In this document: positions 7,793 through 15,988 of the stretch, in pieces
Position numbering within the stretch: the stretch's first letter is position 1
Layout: the number at the start of each line of letters is the position of its first letter
Source: a virus
Strand: one strand, 5' to 3'
Virus record (IMG/VR): IMGVR_UViG_3300009183_000164
Location: 1-41,408 of that record
DNA: 41,408 nt
Notes under the pieces: generated by a model
Databases searched by the model: none
Seen by the model: only the letters and a program-made list of their open reading frames with translations
Told to the model about the DNA's origin: nothing
Position numbers and translations under genes: made by a program

Positions 7793-8977
7793 TTATGCGA
7801 ACTTTCCTATTGCTATTATTTCATCGGTTGCTTCTAAAGTGAATCCTAACTGTGATGTATTTAATGTTAATGTACATACACCATTGCTTTGAACAAAGCT
7901 TGTAATGGATGCTGTGTCTACATATTGACCATTTATAAAAAACGTAAAGTTGTTTACGTTTGTTGCTGGTAGTCCTGTTGGAGCAGTTAAAAAATTTCCG
8001 TTAAAGTAAGCTGTGTCTGGAGCTGATACTGATATTGATGTTGCTGTGTTGTTTGTGGATAGGTAGTTGACAGTTGTTCCGTCAGCTAAAGATAGTGGAT
8101 TAAGTGTTGATCGTACTGTAGGTGTTACAAAGGTTGTTTCACCTTTAGCAACCATTTGTTGGAATACTCCTGGCTCTGCATCTGGTGTCACTTCCAATAC
8201 AAGTTGTCTTATATCAAATGATTTTTCAGATTGTTTTTTGCTTAACTCTTTTGCTAACACATTAGGTACTATTTGACCAAATAATGTTATTGTAAATGTT
8301 GATCGTACTACTCTATCAGAATCTTGTAACAAATCTGTTGTATTTGTTATACCATCAATTTTAGTTCTAAATTTAAACTTTTCCATATCACCCCAATAAG
8401 TACCTTCAGTATAAATAACACTTTCCAATATACTATTCATACCTTCTATGTAATCAGTCCATATAACTACGTCATATGTGATGTCAACAAAATCTGGCAC
8501 TACTGTATTAATGTATGTTTTGATTGGCTTAGAGTTTGTTAAAACACTAAACTGATCGTATTTATTTATTTGATTGTACTTAACTTCTTGTGAGTAGTAT
8601 AGATTAGGAAAGTTGGCATCAATCTTACTGGTTAATGTTCTATTTTTAGTTACACCAGTTCTTTTATAAGCAATAAGTGGTGATTGTATTTTACCATTTT
8701 TGTCTCTGAAGTATCCATCAGCTTGTACATTCTTCCATTTTTCTGGAGAGCCGTACATTACTGGTACTTTTACCTTTACCCCAAACTCTTCTATTTCTGG
8801 TTTAATAATTTCTTCAAAGTAATACTTAATAGCATAGTCCATGTCATAAAGACCAATAGACAATGGTTTTATAGTGTCGTCGTCTCTACGAACATCATTA
8901 GCACGATCAAATGCATGATTCTCTTCACCTTTACTAAGTTCGTATTGTGTTTTAGGTATATTTTTTCTAGTATACAT
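7793..8977 (-). CDS. gp15: gp15-like tail terminator with extra C-terminal domain
   Basis: A 394-residue protein. Residues about 38-245 follow T4 gp15, which caps the tail and joins it to the neck: KVPVMYGSPEKW (T4 has a comparable RVPITYAS stretch), the Ile/Leu-rich PLIAYKRTGV region, VDITYDVVIWTDYIEGMNSIL, and a final RSTFTITLFGQIVP strand. It directly follows gp13 and gp14, as in T4. T4 gp15 is about 270 residues. The additional ~120 residues (from about 275) look like an appended beta domain with FTFFINGQYVDTASITSF and LGFTLEATDEIIAIGKFA. The start overlaps the gp14 stop (TAATG). Assignment is by remembered family pattern and gene order. Confidence 0.72.
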   Translation of the reverse strand: MYTRKNIPKTQYELSKGEENHAFDRANDVRRDDDTIKPLSIGLYDMDYAIKYYFEEIIKPEIEEFGVKVKVPVMYGSPEKWKNVQADGYFRDKNGKIQSPLIAYKRTGVTKNRTLTSKIDANFPNLYYSQEVKYNQINKYDQFSVLTNSKPIKTYINTVVPDFVDITYDVVIWTDYIEGMNSILESVIYTEGTYWGDMEKFKFRTKIDGITNTTDLLQDSDRVVRSTFTITLFGQIVPNVLAKELSKKQSEKSFDIRQLVLEVTPDAEPGVFQQMVAKGETTFVTPTVRSTLNPLSLADGTTVNYLSTNNTATSISVSAPDTAYFNGNFLTAPTGLPATNVNNFTFFINGQYVDTASITSFVQSNGVCTLTLNTSQLGFTLEATDEIIAIGKFA

Positions 8978-9486
8978 TAATATCTACTTTTTACAATTTG
9001 TAATCTTGTTACTCTTGTATAGTGTGCTACACAAACAATACTTAGACTTTCACCAAACTCAGATCCTACACTTTTTCCATAATCACCATCTTTACCTAAT
9101 ACAAATTGATTTTCATTAACTTGATCAATTTCGTAATAAGCACCTCTCACTTCCACAATATCTCCAGCATTTGGCACTAGGTTTATTTCTCTTAACTTTG
9201 GTTTCAAAAAACCAAAAGTCATTAGTTGTGTTATATCAATACCAAATTGATCATCTTGTATATATTCTTGATCGCCTCTTGTTAATAAACAAGTTAATCT
9301 AGTTGCTGTGTAGTATGTTTTTTGTGCAGATGCTTCACCATATACGTTATCGGTATCTTTACCTTTAGTTTCTGGTAAATAGTATTTATAGTAATCTACT
9401 TCTTGCTGTATGACATTGTCTAACAACTCCCTATTAACTTTTTTTATAAAACTAATATCTCGAGATGATCCAAATAATGCACACAT
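8977..9486 (-). CDS. gp14: neck protein gp14
   Basis: A 169-residue protein, shorter than T4 gp14 (about 256). Features consistent with gp14 are VYGEA near residue 49, an INLVPNAGDIVEVRGAYYEIDQV segment near 100-123 (T4 has 'GDLIYFP...FEINWVEP'), and location between gp13 and gp15. In T4, gp13 and gp14 form the neck that closes filled heads and receives the tail. The ATG is 1 base after the gp13 stop, and the stop overlaps the gp15 start, so the three neck/tail-joining genes form a tightly coupled unit. Confidence 0.7.
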   Translation of the reverse strand: MCALFGSSRDISFIKKVNRELLDNVIQQEVDYYKYYLPETKGKDTDNVYGEASAQKTYYTATRLTCLLTRGDQEYIQDDQFGIDITQLMTFGFLKPKLREINLVPNAGDIVEVRGAYYEIDQVNENQFVLGKDGDYGKSVGSEFGESLSIVCVAHYTRVTRLQIVKSRY

Positions 9487-9487
9487 G

Positions 9488-10660
9488 TTATTTAATATAA
9501 ATATAAAGTGGTACTTTAGATAACTGTGTTGATAAAGATGTTGCTATTATTGTTTCCTGTTCCATTTGACCTTGTCTAGTCATGCTCTGTAGTAATTCTT
9601 TTAAGTCAGTTGTGAGTGTTGTTTTATCTTCACGTCCTTGTGCAATTAAATCAGTTCCATTTAAAGTTGCTTCTGATCCTGGAATAGGTACAGTGCTATA
9701 TTTGCTACGAATCAATCCTAACATTTCTTTTGATAGTGCTAATGTGTACTTATATATCCACTGTATGCCAATATCTTTAATATTAGTAAACTGTATTCTG
9801 CTGTATGGTACATTACTTAAATCGCTAATGGATCCTGATGGATATTTTAATGGATTGTTTCTTTCAGTTATCTTAACATAGTCAAACCAAACTATAGTAT
9901 CTCTTGTCGGTATTGGAAAAAAATCTATTTTGTTATTTACTAGTCGAAAAGTATATGCTGATTTTCTAATGTGATCGTTCATTTCAATTGCTTGCATACG
10001 CAATAAATCTTCAAAAATTGGCATTACAAGAAAAGATACTGCTGGTGAGTATGAACCCCATCCAAAACTATCTAATTGTTGCTGTGTGCCACCACCTGTT
10101 CCTACATATGGATCAAAGTATCTTGTTATAGCTGGTGCTGCTTCATGAAAAACTCTTTTTATCTCTATACCACCAGATATGCTTTGGCTAATTGCCCAAT
10201 CTGCTAAATCATATGATTGAGTTAAAGCTGTTACATTTATATACCCTTTTTTATAATCAACATTACCTCCAGCACCAGACTCATTACCATAATTTTTTGC
10301 TAACTCAATAGTTCTACCCATATTAGTTGAGATAGTTCTACCACTTAATTGATTACTAGTTGGAGTTCCAACTAACGTAAGCATATAATCTTTAGCATTA
10401 TTCATGTTAACTAAAGTACTAAACTCAGTTACAGCTTCTTCAAAAGCAGCAAATAAGTTAAGATCTTGTAATTCTACATCCATTATTGGATAACCAAGTC
10501 TTTTAGCACACCAATCTGCCACTTTATCAGCTTCTAATTTGAATGTCGCGTCACCATCATAATAGCCAAATGGAGTTGGTCGAGTTGTACTAGATCCAGT
10601 ATAATAAGATGCAGATAATGCTGCGAAACTGCTTGATCCTGGCCAGATTGTAATGTTCAT
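9488..10660 (-). CDS. gp13: neck protein gp13
   Basis: A 390-residue protein, longer than T4 gp13 (about 309). The region ADKVADWCAKRLGYPIMDVELQDLNLFAAFEEAVTEF (about residues 45-82) matches the gp13 pattern in which a helix with 'RKLGAP..NIEVTDEQ' precedes the structural domain. A later region contains the aromatic segment VNNKIDFFPIPTRDTIVWFDYVKI. The protein ends in a helical TTLTTDLKELLQSMTRQGQ region. In T4, gp13 caps the head after packaging. It is followed immediately by gp14. A TATTTATA element lies 16 bases upstream of the ATG. Confidence 0.75.
   Translation of the reverse strand: MNITIWPGSSSFAALSASYYTGSSTTRPTPFGYYDGDATFKLEADKVADWCAKRLGYPIMDVELQDLNLFAAFEEAVTEFSTLVNMNNAKDYMLTLVGTPTSNQLSGRTISTNMGRTIELAKNYGNESGAGGNVDYKKGYINVTALTQSYDLADWAISQSISGGIEIKRVFHEAAPAITRYFDPYVGTGGGTQQQLDSFGWGSYSPAVSFLVMPIFEDLLRMQAIEMNDHIRKSAYTFRLVNNKIDFFPIPTRDTIVWFDYVKITERNNPLKYPSGSISDLSNVPYSRIQFTNIKDIGIQWIYKYTLALSKEMLGLIRSKYSTVPIPGSEATLNGTDLIAQGREDKTTLTTDLKELLQSMTRQGQMEQETIIATSLSTQLSKVPLYIYIK
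9496..9503 (-). promoter_or_regulatory. TATTTATA element inside the gp13 3' end
   Basis: TATTTATA in the gene direction, 9 bases upstream of the gp14 ATG and inside the last codons of gp13 (encoding the Tyr-Ile-Tyr-Ile tail). May allow separate expression of gp14, or be coincidental. Confidence 0.3.
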
Positions 10661-10676
10661 AGGTATTGACTTTACA

Positions 10677-10684
10677 TATAAATA
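10677..10684 (-). promoter_or_regulatory. ACTATTTATA promoter-like element
   Basis: Gene-direction TAACTATTTATATG, 16 bases upstream of the gp13 ATG and just downstream of a hairpin that follows phoH. Confidence 0.45.
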
Positions 10685-10701
10685 GTTAACATTTGTATTA
10701 A

Positions 10702-10720
10702 AAGACTTCCTAGTAGTCTT
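10702..10720 (-). terminator. hairpin after phoH
   Basis: A 6-bp perfect stem (AAGACT / AGTCTT) with a 7-base loop, followed on the minus strand by TTAATA. It lies 9 bases past the phoH stop and before the gp13 promoter-like element. A weak intrinsic terminator or processing site is plausible. Confidence 0.5.
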
Positions 10721-10728
10721 ATTATTAC

Positions 10729-11397
10729 TTATTTACCGTACTCGTAATCAAGTATCTTACCTACTAAATCAGATCTGTGGTTTTCTTTTAGTTTGACCCA
10801 CTTAATCTCTTCAATCTTTTTTGATATTTCAATAGCATACGATAATCCATTCATTTCACCAGTTGGTGTTTTAATGTCCATTTGTTCATTATCACCATTT
10901 ATAATAATTTTACCATTCTTGCCTAAACGAGTAAGTATAGCTAACATTTCAGACTTAGTTAGGTTTTGAGCTTCTTCAACTACTAACACGTCATCAATAG
11001 TTTTACCTCGTATAAATTGTACTGGAAGTGCTTTTATCTTTTCAGCTTCTACTAGTTTTGCCACTTCTCCTTTATCCGTACAACACTTCTTTAAGTTTTC
11101 AAGTAATGCTTCCATATAAGGATCAAACTTTTCACCTAATGCTCCTGGTAAGAATCCAAGACTCTTTCCCACTTCAATTGTTGCTCTAGTATTATAGATA
11201 CAACTAACTTGTTTTTTCTTAAGGAAATCTAAAGCGGCTTGTGCACAAACTAGAGACTTACCTGATCCTGCTCTACCTGTTATTATAACAATTTGATTTG
11301 CTACTATTAAAGCTTTTGCAGCTTTTTGTTCTTCATTTAGCTGTACTGCATTGATTGCTTTAATTTCAGCTTTTCTTTCTCTCTTAGGTTCAGTCAT
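10729..11397 (-). CDS. phoH: PhoH-like P-loop ATPase
   Basis: A 222-residue PhoH-family protein. Walker A is GRAGSGKS (41-48), Walker B is VLVVEEAQN (about 137-145), and a sensor-like GDNEQMD lies near 168. PhoH-like proteins are common in T4-like marine phages; the family is an ATPase often linked to RNA metabolism, but the phage role is unknown. The Walker B carries E-E rather than the more usual D-E. The gene lies between capsid and neck genes, flanked by a strong terminator upstream (after gp23) and a weak hairpin downstream, so it may be a separately controlled unit. A TATTTATA element is 12 bases before the ATG. Confidence 0.9.
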   Translation of the reverse strand: MTEPKRERKAEIKAINAVQLNEEQKAAKALIVANQIVIITGRAGSGKSLVCAQAALDFLKKKQVSCIYNTRATIEVGKSLGFLPGALGEKFDPYMEALLENLKKCCTDKGEVAKLVEAEKIKALPVQFIRGKTIDDVLVVEEAQNLTKSEMLAILTRLGKNGKIIINGDNEQMDIKTPTGEMNGLSYAIEISKKIEEIKWVKLKENHRSDLVGKILDYEYGK

Positions 11398-11409
11398 ATA
11401 ACAATTTTA

Positions 11410-11417
11410 TATAAATA
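11410..11417 (-). promoter_or_regulatory. ACTATTTATA promoter-like element
   Basis: Gene-direction GAACTATTTATATAAAA, 12 bases upstream of the phoH ATG and immediately downstream of the terminator after the capsid gene. The terminator-then-element order argues that this is where a new transcript begins. Confidence 0.5.
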
Positions 11418-11429
11418 GTTCTATAAAAC

Positions 11430-11459
11430 AAAAAAGCCCCATATTACTATGAGGCTTTT
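11430..11459 (-). terminator. strong intrinsic terminator after major capsid gene
   Basis: On the minus strand a 12-bp stem (AAAAGCCTCATA with TATGGGGCTTTT, one G-U pair) with a GTAA tetraloop is followed by six T residues. It starts 20 bases after the gp23 stop codon. This is the clearest terminator in the window. Confidence 0.88.
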
Positions 11460-11478
11460 GTATTAGATTTAGTTAGTA

Positions 11479-13080
11479 TTAGTAGTTACCTAAGTCACCT
11501 ACGTATACTTTTCCGTAAAATTCCGGACGAGTTACAACCTTAGCATAACGAGTCATTACACCACGACGTGGGATGAAGTTATTTGGATCGTAAACTAGTG
11601 GAGTTAACATTAATGGAATGTATGGAGCATATACTGCACCAGTTTCCAAGAATTGACTACCACGGAAGCCCATTAATACAGTATTTTCTTGCATGTATGG
11701 ATTCTTGTATACATCATAGCGACTAGTTAAAGCACCTACTTTTTGTACACCCATTGCAAATTTCATTTTAGTTCCGTCACCGTCAGCAGCATATCCTGGA
11801 ATTGATTCTAGAATAGTAGCGATATCAGGAGAACAAACTAAGAAATTAGCACCACCACGTAAAGTTTTAGCGTGAATCTTGTTTGATACTTTTTGTAATT
11901 TAGTTCCTAAAGTTGCAAACCAAGTACCTTGAATATAAGCTTGACCATTTATGTTAGAATCAGCAGCAAATGTTGAACCATTCCATACTTGACCTACTTT
12001 AGCTGACCAATATTCAGTTGTAGCAGCAGCAGAGATTAACATATCTAAGATCTCTAAATCGATTTCCATAGAAACGTATTCAGATAACATAGCTGTTAAT
12101 TCACCTTCAGCATCTACTGAGTGGTAAGCATTCAAATCTTGTGCAAATTCTGGAGTCCAGCTTGCTTTTAACTTACGAGTCTTAGCAGTAACTGGAATAG
12201 AACGCATTTGCAATTCAATTTCAGGAATGTTTAAGTTAGTGTCTAATGTACGACCAGCTGAAGTTTCAAAATCACTACGAGCATCGTTGGTAGGTTGTAT
12301 TGCATATCCTACAATACCAGTTGCAATTGATCCAGTTGACAAAGCAGAGTTCAATACGATGAAAGATTCAGTGTAAGCAGATGTAATTGTACTAAATTGT
12401 GGGTATATTTGTGATCCAGACAATAAAGTTGAACCTGAGTAAAGACTAAAAGCCCTTATTGCATATACGTCAGCTGTTGTCGGTACTGGGATAGTAATTT
12501 TACGATAGTTAGCTAATGATGCTGTGAAGTCACCGTCAAAGTTAACATCACTTGCAACTACTGCACTTGCACTTGCATTTGCAATAGCATTTGCCCATGA
12601 TGCAGTTACTGAGTTTACAGAGTAGCCGAAACGACCAGCACCATAAAGACCGTCAGTTGGAGCACCAGCTGCGTTAGTAATACCTTGTAAAGTTCCTGTT
12701 TGGTTTTGTCCTTGTGGAGCAAATCCAAATGGTTGCTTACTGTTACCATATTTAAAGTCTAAGTAAAATACTAGACCTGAAGGCAAGTTCATTGGTTGTA
12801 CGCTTACAAATTCTTTAGCATCAATCTCAGCAAAGATACGACGTACTAAAGGTAAAGCAACACCATGCCATTGTTCAAATCCAGTTCCAGATGTACCAGC
12901 CATATTAGCTGATCCTTCTTTTACTAATTGTTTTGCTTGGTTTTCTAAAAGGACTGCAACGGTTGATTTCTCATTACCTCCTCTTAAACCTTCCATTAGG
13001 CCTGTTTTAGACCATTTGGTAATCAACGGCTTCACTTCGTCAGCACGATTTACATTACCCATGTTTTCAAATAAATTCAT
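11479..13080 (-). CDS. gp23: major capsid protein gp23
   Basis: A 533-residue T4-type major capsid protein that forms the head shell. The N-terminal region has the gp23 order: a KWSKTGLMEG stretch, then TVAVLLENQAKQL (T4 'IIAKIFENQEKDF'), then WHGVALPLVRRIFAEIDAKEFVSVQPMNLPSG (about 70-102), the hallmark 'VRR...VQPM..P.G' block. Further gp23-like parts are EIELQMRSIPVTAKTRKLKASWTPE near 290 and a C-terminal MLTPLVYDPNNFIPRRGVMTRY. A prohead-protease site of LxE type is possible at LLE near residue 45. The start overlaps the scaffold stop (ATGA). The leader is A-rich without Shine-Dalgarno. Confidence 0.95.
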   Translation of the reverse strand: MNLFENMGNVNRADEVKPLITKWSKTGLMEGLRGGNEKSTVAVLLENQAKQLVKEGSANMAGTSGTGFEQWHGVALPLVRRIFAEIDAKEFVSVQPMNLPSGLVFYLDFKYGNSKQPFGFAPQGQNQTGTLQGITNAAGAPTDGLYGAGRFGYSVNSVTASWANAIANASASAVVASDVNFDGDFTASLANYRKITIPVPTTADVYAIRAFSLYSGSTLLSGSQIYPQFSTITSAYTESFIVLNSALSTGSIATGIVGYAIQPTNDARSDFETSAGRTLDTNLNIPEIELQMRSIPVTAKTRKLKASWTPEFAQDLNAYHSVDAEGELTAMLSEYVSMEIDLEILDMLISAAATTEYWSAKVGQVWNGSTFAADSNINGQAYIQGTWFATLGTKLQKVSNKIHAKTLRGGANFLVCSPDIATILESIPGYAADGDGTKMKFAMGVQKVGALTSRYDVYKNPYMQENTVLMGFRGSQFLETGAVYAPYIPLMLTPLVYDPNNFIPRRGVMTRYAKVVTRPEFYGKVYVGDLGNY

Positions 13081-14147
13081 TTGTTTGTTTGTTTGGTTTT
13101 AGTTAAATTAAAATAATTATTTTTTGTTGTTATACTAACTAGAGTTTTGAAACGACTGTAAACGCCATTGCTTTCTGAAATGATTTGGGTTTTCTTAGAC
13201 GGAGCTGAAGCAAATCCTTCATTCATTTTTCTTTTTGGTGTTACTGTAGGTTTAGCTTTTTTGTTACTAACTGATTCAGATAATGTAGCATAAATTAATT
13301 TAGCTTCACGTACGTTTTTAGCACGATCAAAAGTTTCAATAATTTTTACTTTTTGTGTTTCAGTTAACTCACCTTTTCTAAACAACTTGTTAACATACAA
13401 TAATTTTGCATTAAGTAAGTTTACTTCATTGATTTTAGTACGTAAGTACTTGATTACACCATAAGCTTCTTCTAGTTCTTCCATTTTCATCTTTCCTTCA
13501 GTTTCTTCTTCTTCCTCTTCTTCTTCCTCTTCTTCATCTTCTTCACGTAAAGCTGCAATAATTTCTTCTAAGTTGATTTCTTCATCCATCTCTCCATTCA
13601 TGTCCATGTCATTTGCATCATCTGGTAATCCAGCTGGGTTGCGGTCGCCATGTTCACCTTCTTCAGTTCCATCAACTTCAAGTTCACGTAAAAGCTCTTC
13701 TAACTCTTTGTCATTAACATCTTCATCAGAATAATCTTCTTCAAACTCATCTTCATCAGAATAATCTTCTTCGGATTCATCTTCGTCAGAATAATCTTCT
13801 TCAGACTCATCTTCGTCAGAATAATCTTCTTCGTCTGATGGTGGTGGCATGTCATCTACTGGCATGTCTTCTTCCTCTTCTTCCATGTAACTGTTCATAC
13901 CTTCATTTTCATCTTCGTCAGATGTAATTCCAGCCATTTTTTGCATTGCTTCCATTTGCTCTTGGTCTTCGTCAGAAACTGCTCCATCTTCCATACCATC
14001 TTTACCCATCTCTTCTTTAATCTTGTGAGATAGCATTGATTGTAGTTTTGGTGCAAAAGCTTCTTCCAAAGCGACCTTAGCATTAGCAAGAGCAGTTTCA
14101 CGTACGGCTTTAGCGTCAGCGATTGCGTCTTTTAATAATTTGTTCAT
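13077..14147 (-). CDS. gp22: prohead core scaffold gp22
   Basis: A 356-residue acidic protein directly upstream of gp23, matching T4 gp22 in place and style. The N-terminus is helical (MNKLLKDAIADAKAVRETAL). The centre is extremely Glu/Asp-rich, with a four-fold 10-residue repeat of EEDYSDEDES type at about 103-142 and a later run of Glu near 208-218. The C-terminal third is helical and basic, ending in the ISESNGVYSRFK motif typical of gp22 C-termini. gp22 fills the prohead and is digested by gp21. The last ~20 residues (ITTKNNYFNLTK...) look like read-through of a leader; an indel in the AAAA after TTTC near 13146 could have removed an earlier natural stop. Confidence 0.85.
   Translation of the reverse strand: MNKLLKDAIADAKAVRETALANAKVALEEAFAPKLQSMLSHKIKEEMGKDGMEDGAVSDEDQEQMEAMQKMAGITSDEDENEGMNSYMEEEEEDMPVDDMPPPSDEEDYSDEDESEEDYSDEDESEEDYSDEDEFEEDYSDEDVNDKELEELLRELEVDGTEEGEHGDRNPAGLPDDANDMDMNGEMDEEINLEEIIAALREEDEEEEEEEEEEETEGKMKMEELEEAYGVIKYLRTKINEVNLLNAKLLYVNKLFRKGELTETQKVKIIETFDRAKNVREAKLIYATLSESVSNKKAKPTVTPKRKMNEGFASAPSKKTQIISESNGVYSRFKTLVSITTKNNYFNLTKTKQTNK
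13721..13840 (-). repeat. four 30-bp tandem repeats in scaffold gene
   Basis: Four consecutive 30-base units starting CTTC(A/G)TCAGAATAATCTTC on the plus strand, in phase with the gp22 frame, each coding for an acidic EEDYSDEDxx decapeptide. Units differ at only a few bases apart from the diverged end of the last copy, indicating recent expansion. Confidence 0.9.
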
Positions 14148-14294
14148 TTTGTTTTTTGATTTTTTTGACTACTGTCATATAGCTATTGAAAAAGCTATAA
14201 TAAAATTCGGTTAATTAAGCACTATATAAAAGGATAGTGTATTTGAGTATAAATATACTGTTTATAACCAAAATATATTTTTTAAAAAAATATT
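14148..14294 (-). promoter_or_regulatory. 147-base leader upstream of scaffold gene with hairpins and a TATTTATA element
   Basis: This non-coding gap before gp22 holds TATTTATA at 14255-14248 within the palindrome AGTATATTTATACT, an inverted repeat CACTAT/ATAGTG at about 14220-14240, and a second inverted repeat TATAGCT/AGCTATA at about 14179-14201. It is the longest clear non-coding stretch in the window and probably holds the promoter for the scaffold-capsid pair. Function is inferred from position. Confidence 0.5.
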
Positions 14295-14732
14295 TTATTT
14301 TTTTGTTTTAAAGAATCTTTTAACGCTTTCTGATATGTCGTCAAAGTTTACAAGTATGTCTACACCATCAGGTTGTGTGGTTACTATAATTCCTTTTTTA
14401 TCAATACTTTTTACAACACCAGCATCACTTAAGAACTTTCCTGTGTTGTATCTTTTTACTTTATCAATATCAAACTTTATTGGAATACCTGCTGGTTTTT
14501 CTGCAACTGGGGCCGCTTCTCCTTCTTTTCCTTCTGCATCATCTACAGGAGCTGCATCATCTGCTGGTGCTGCGTCTGCTGCAGGAGCTTCGTCTCCACC
14601 TTTAGTAGGATTTGCAAATGGATTGTCTCCACCCTCTTCTTCAGCAGGAGGAGCTTCTTCTTCAGCTTCTTTTAAATACTGCTTGAATGACTTAGATATG
14701 CGATTCCAGTTTACTTTTTTAGTGGATTTCAT
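14295..14732 (-). CDS. acidic prohead core-type protein
   Basis: A 145-residue protein upstream of the scaffold gene. The basic N-terminus (MKSTKKVNWNRISKSFKQYLKE) ends in L-K-E, a T4 prohead-protease-type site, followed by an Ala/Pro/Glu/Asp-rich segment (about 22-80) and a small C-terminal domain (AGVVKSIDKKGIIVTTQPDGVDILVNF). Position and composition resemble the small T4 core proteins near gp21/gp22, such as gp67 and gp68, though I see no direct similarity. It overlaps the upstream gene by 14 bases. Function as core or internal protein is inferred. Confidence 0.65.
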   Translation of the reverse strand: MKSTKKVNWNRISKSFKQYLKEAEEEAPPAEEEGGDNPFANPTKGGDEAPAADAAPADDAAPVDDAEGKEGEAAPVAEKPAGIPIKFDIDKVKRYNTGKFLSDAGVVKSIDKKGIIVTTQPDGVDILVNFDDISESVKRFFKTKK

Positions 14733-15078
14733 AGTAACGTGATAATGTATGACCCATTTCTTCGTATAACGATTCTAATCTTTGTTGTAATTTACTAACT
14801 TCATTAACAGTTTTCATAAACTGCTCATTGTTAGATTTTAATGACTTCATATTACGTTTAACAGTCACTTCATCAAACCACTCTTCAGTTTCTTGTAATG
14901 CAATCTTTTCAGCATTTTCTACAATCTTATGAATTGCTGCAGCTGCTTCTTTCAACTCTTTTGTGCGATAGATTTTACTACCATATTCGTTAAAGCGCTC
15001 TACTTCAGCTAAGAATGCTGCTTTTTCGTTTAGTTCAACCTTTTGGTCAATACTTTCTTTAATTTTTGTTAGTTTCAT
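14719..15078 (-). CDS. helical prohead-region protein, unknown function
   Basis: A 119-residue, almost fully helical protein starting MKLTKIKESIDQKVELNEKAAF. An L-N-E triplet occurs about 18 residues in, matching the (L/I)xE prohead-protease pattern. The rest is predicted coiled-coil (for example NEQFMKTVNEVSKLQQRLESLYEEMG). It lies between the prohead protease and scaffold genes, so a core or internal capsid protein is likely. No known family is recognised. Confidence 0.6.
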   Translation of the reverse strand: MKLTKIKESIDQKVELNEKAAFLAEVERFNEYGSKIYRTKELKEAAAAIHKIVENAEKIALQETEEWFDEVTVKRNMKSLKSNNEQFMKTVNEVSKLQQRLESLYEEMGHTLSRYYEIH

Positions 15079-15101
15079 GTTGTCTAGCTTGTTTAATCTT
15101 A

Positions 15102-15383
15102 TTATTTAATAAAAGTGCTTTCGTCGTCAGACACACCTCTAAGTAGTGTACTATAATCGTTTAATTGCTTAATTACTAGTTCTATTCTTTTTTTTCTTTC
15201 TGTTGGATTTATTTCTCTTTTTAATCTCCACTCTTGTGATAGATATCCATCTATTCCTTTTTCGTCTTTTCCAAAAAGTATACTATTTAGTTTATCTTTT
15301 ATTGAAAATTCACTATCACTTGCTTCTTTAACTACTCTTCTAACCTCTTCACGGATTATCTTTTTAAATTCTGTTGTTTTCAT
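15102..15383 (-). CDS. small prohead-region protein with MKTT N-terminus
   Basis: A 93-residue basic protein starting MKTTEFKKIIREEVRRVVKE. The N-terminal helix closely resembles those of the genes at 21794-22030 and 22030-22359 and contains an I-R-E triplet fitting the (L/I)xE protease site. The remaining part is helical and charged, with no recognised domain. It is adjacent to gp21, separated by 2 bases. A capsid-targeted internal protein is inferred. Confidence 0.6.
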   Translation of the reverse strand: MKTTEFKKIIREEVRRVVKEASDSEFSIKDKLNSILFGKDEKGIDGYLSQEWRLKREINPTERKKRIELVIKQLNDYSTLLRGVSDDESTFIK

Positions 15384-15385
15384 AA

Positions 15386-15988
15386 TTACATTATTGATAT
15401 TATATCACTAATAAGTGAGTTGATTTTTAAATATTTATTTGTTTGTGTGGTTGCTTTTACACCTTCATTAAGGTTATCCATAAAAGCTCCTTGAGTAGAT
15501 GGATTAGATACTAGATCCCAGCATACAATTTCAAAATCATCTGCTACAACCACTTTACCTTCACCCAACTCTTTCACACTACCCATACCACGAGAACTAA
15601 TCCCTAGTCTGATACCGGCTTTTAATAATTCTTTTGCAATGTTTCCTGATGGAGTTGCTAGTATTTCTATTTTACCCATTAAGTCATTACCATCCCACCA
15701 TAAATCAACAACATTGTGACATACATTAGCTAAATTAACTACTGATGATTCTGGATGATCTAATTCTCCTAAAGCTCTTTTTTCAGCTACAAAAGTGTTT
15801 TTATATTTATTAGCTTCACGCTTTAATACGTCTAATGGATATTTTCTTTGATTTTGATTAAAAGAATTTCCTCTTTGCATTACACCACTAACAATCAATT
15901 TACCTTGATTTGAGCTGATTGATTCATTAATTTGTTCTGGTGTGAATTGTATTGAACCTATATAATCTACTATTACTTGTTTGTTCAT
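15386..15988 (-). CDS. gp21: prohead core protease gp21
   Basis: A 200-residue T4 gp21-type serine protease, which matures the prohead by cutting scaffold, capsid and internal proteins after (L/I)xE. The family pattern is clear: NQRKYPLDVLKREANKY near 47-63, the catalytic-His region GELDHPESS (His at about 78), and the catalytic-Ser region GIRLGISSRGMGSV (Ser at about 131/132). DLVSNPSTQGAF follows near 158-169, as is usual. An I-N-E near residue 22 might be a self-processing site. The start overlaps the previous gene's stop (ATGA). Confidence 0.93.
   Translation of the reverse strand: MNKQVIVDYIGSIQFTPEQINESISSNQGKLIVSGVMQRGNSFNQNQRKYPLDVLKREANKYKNTFVAEKRALGELDHPESSVVNLANVCHNVVDLWWDGNDLMGKIEILATPSGNIAKELLKAGIRLGISSRGMGSVKELGEGKVVVADDFEIVCWDLVSNPSTQGAFMDNLNEGVKATTQTNKYLKINSLISDIISIM

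Noticed and set aside
13721-13840. CRISPR-like array
   Set aside because: The repeats are directly adjacent, in frame and code for an acidic decapeptide in the scaffold; there are no spacers.
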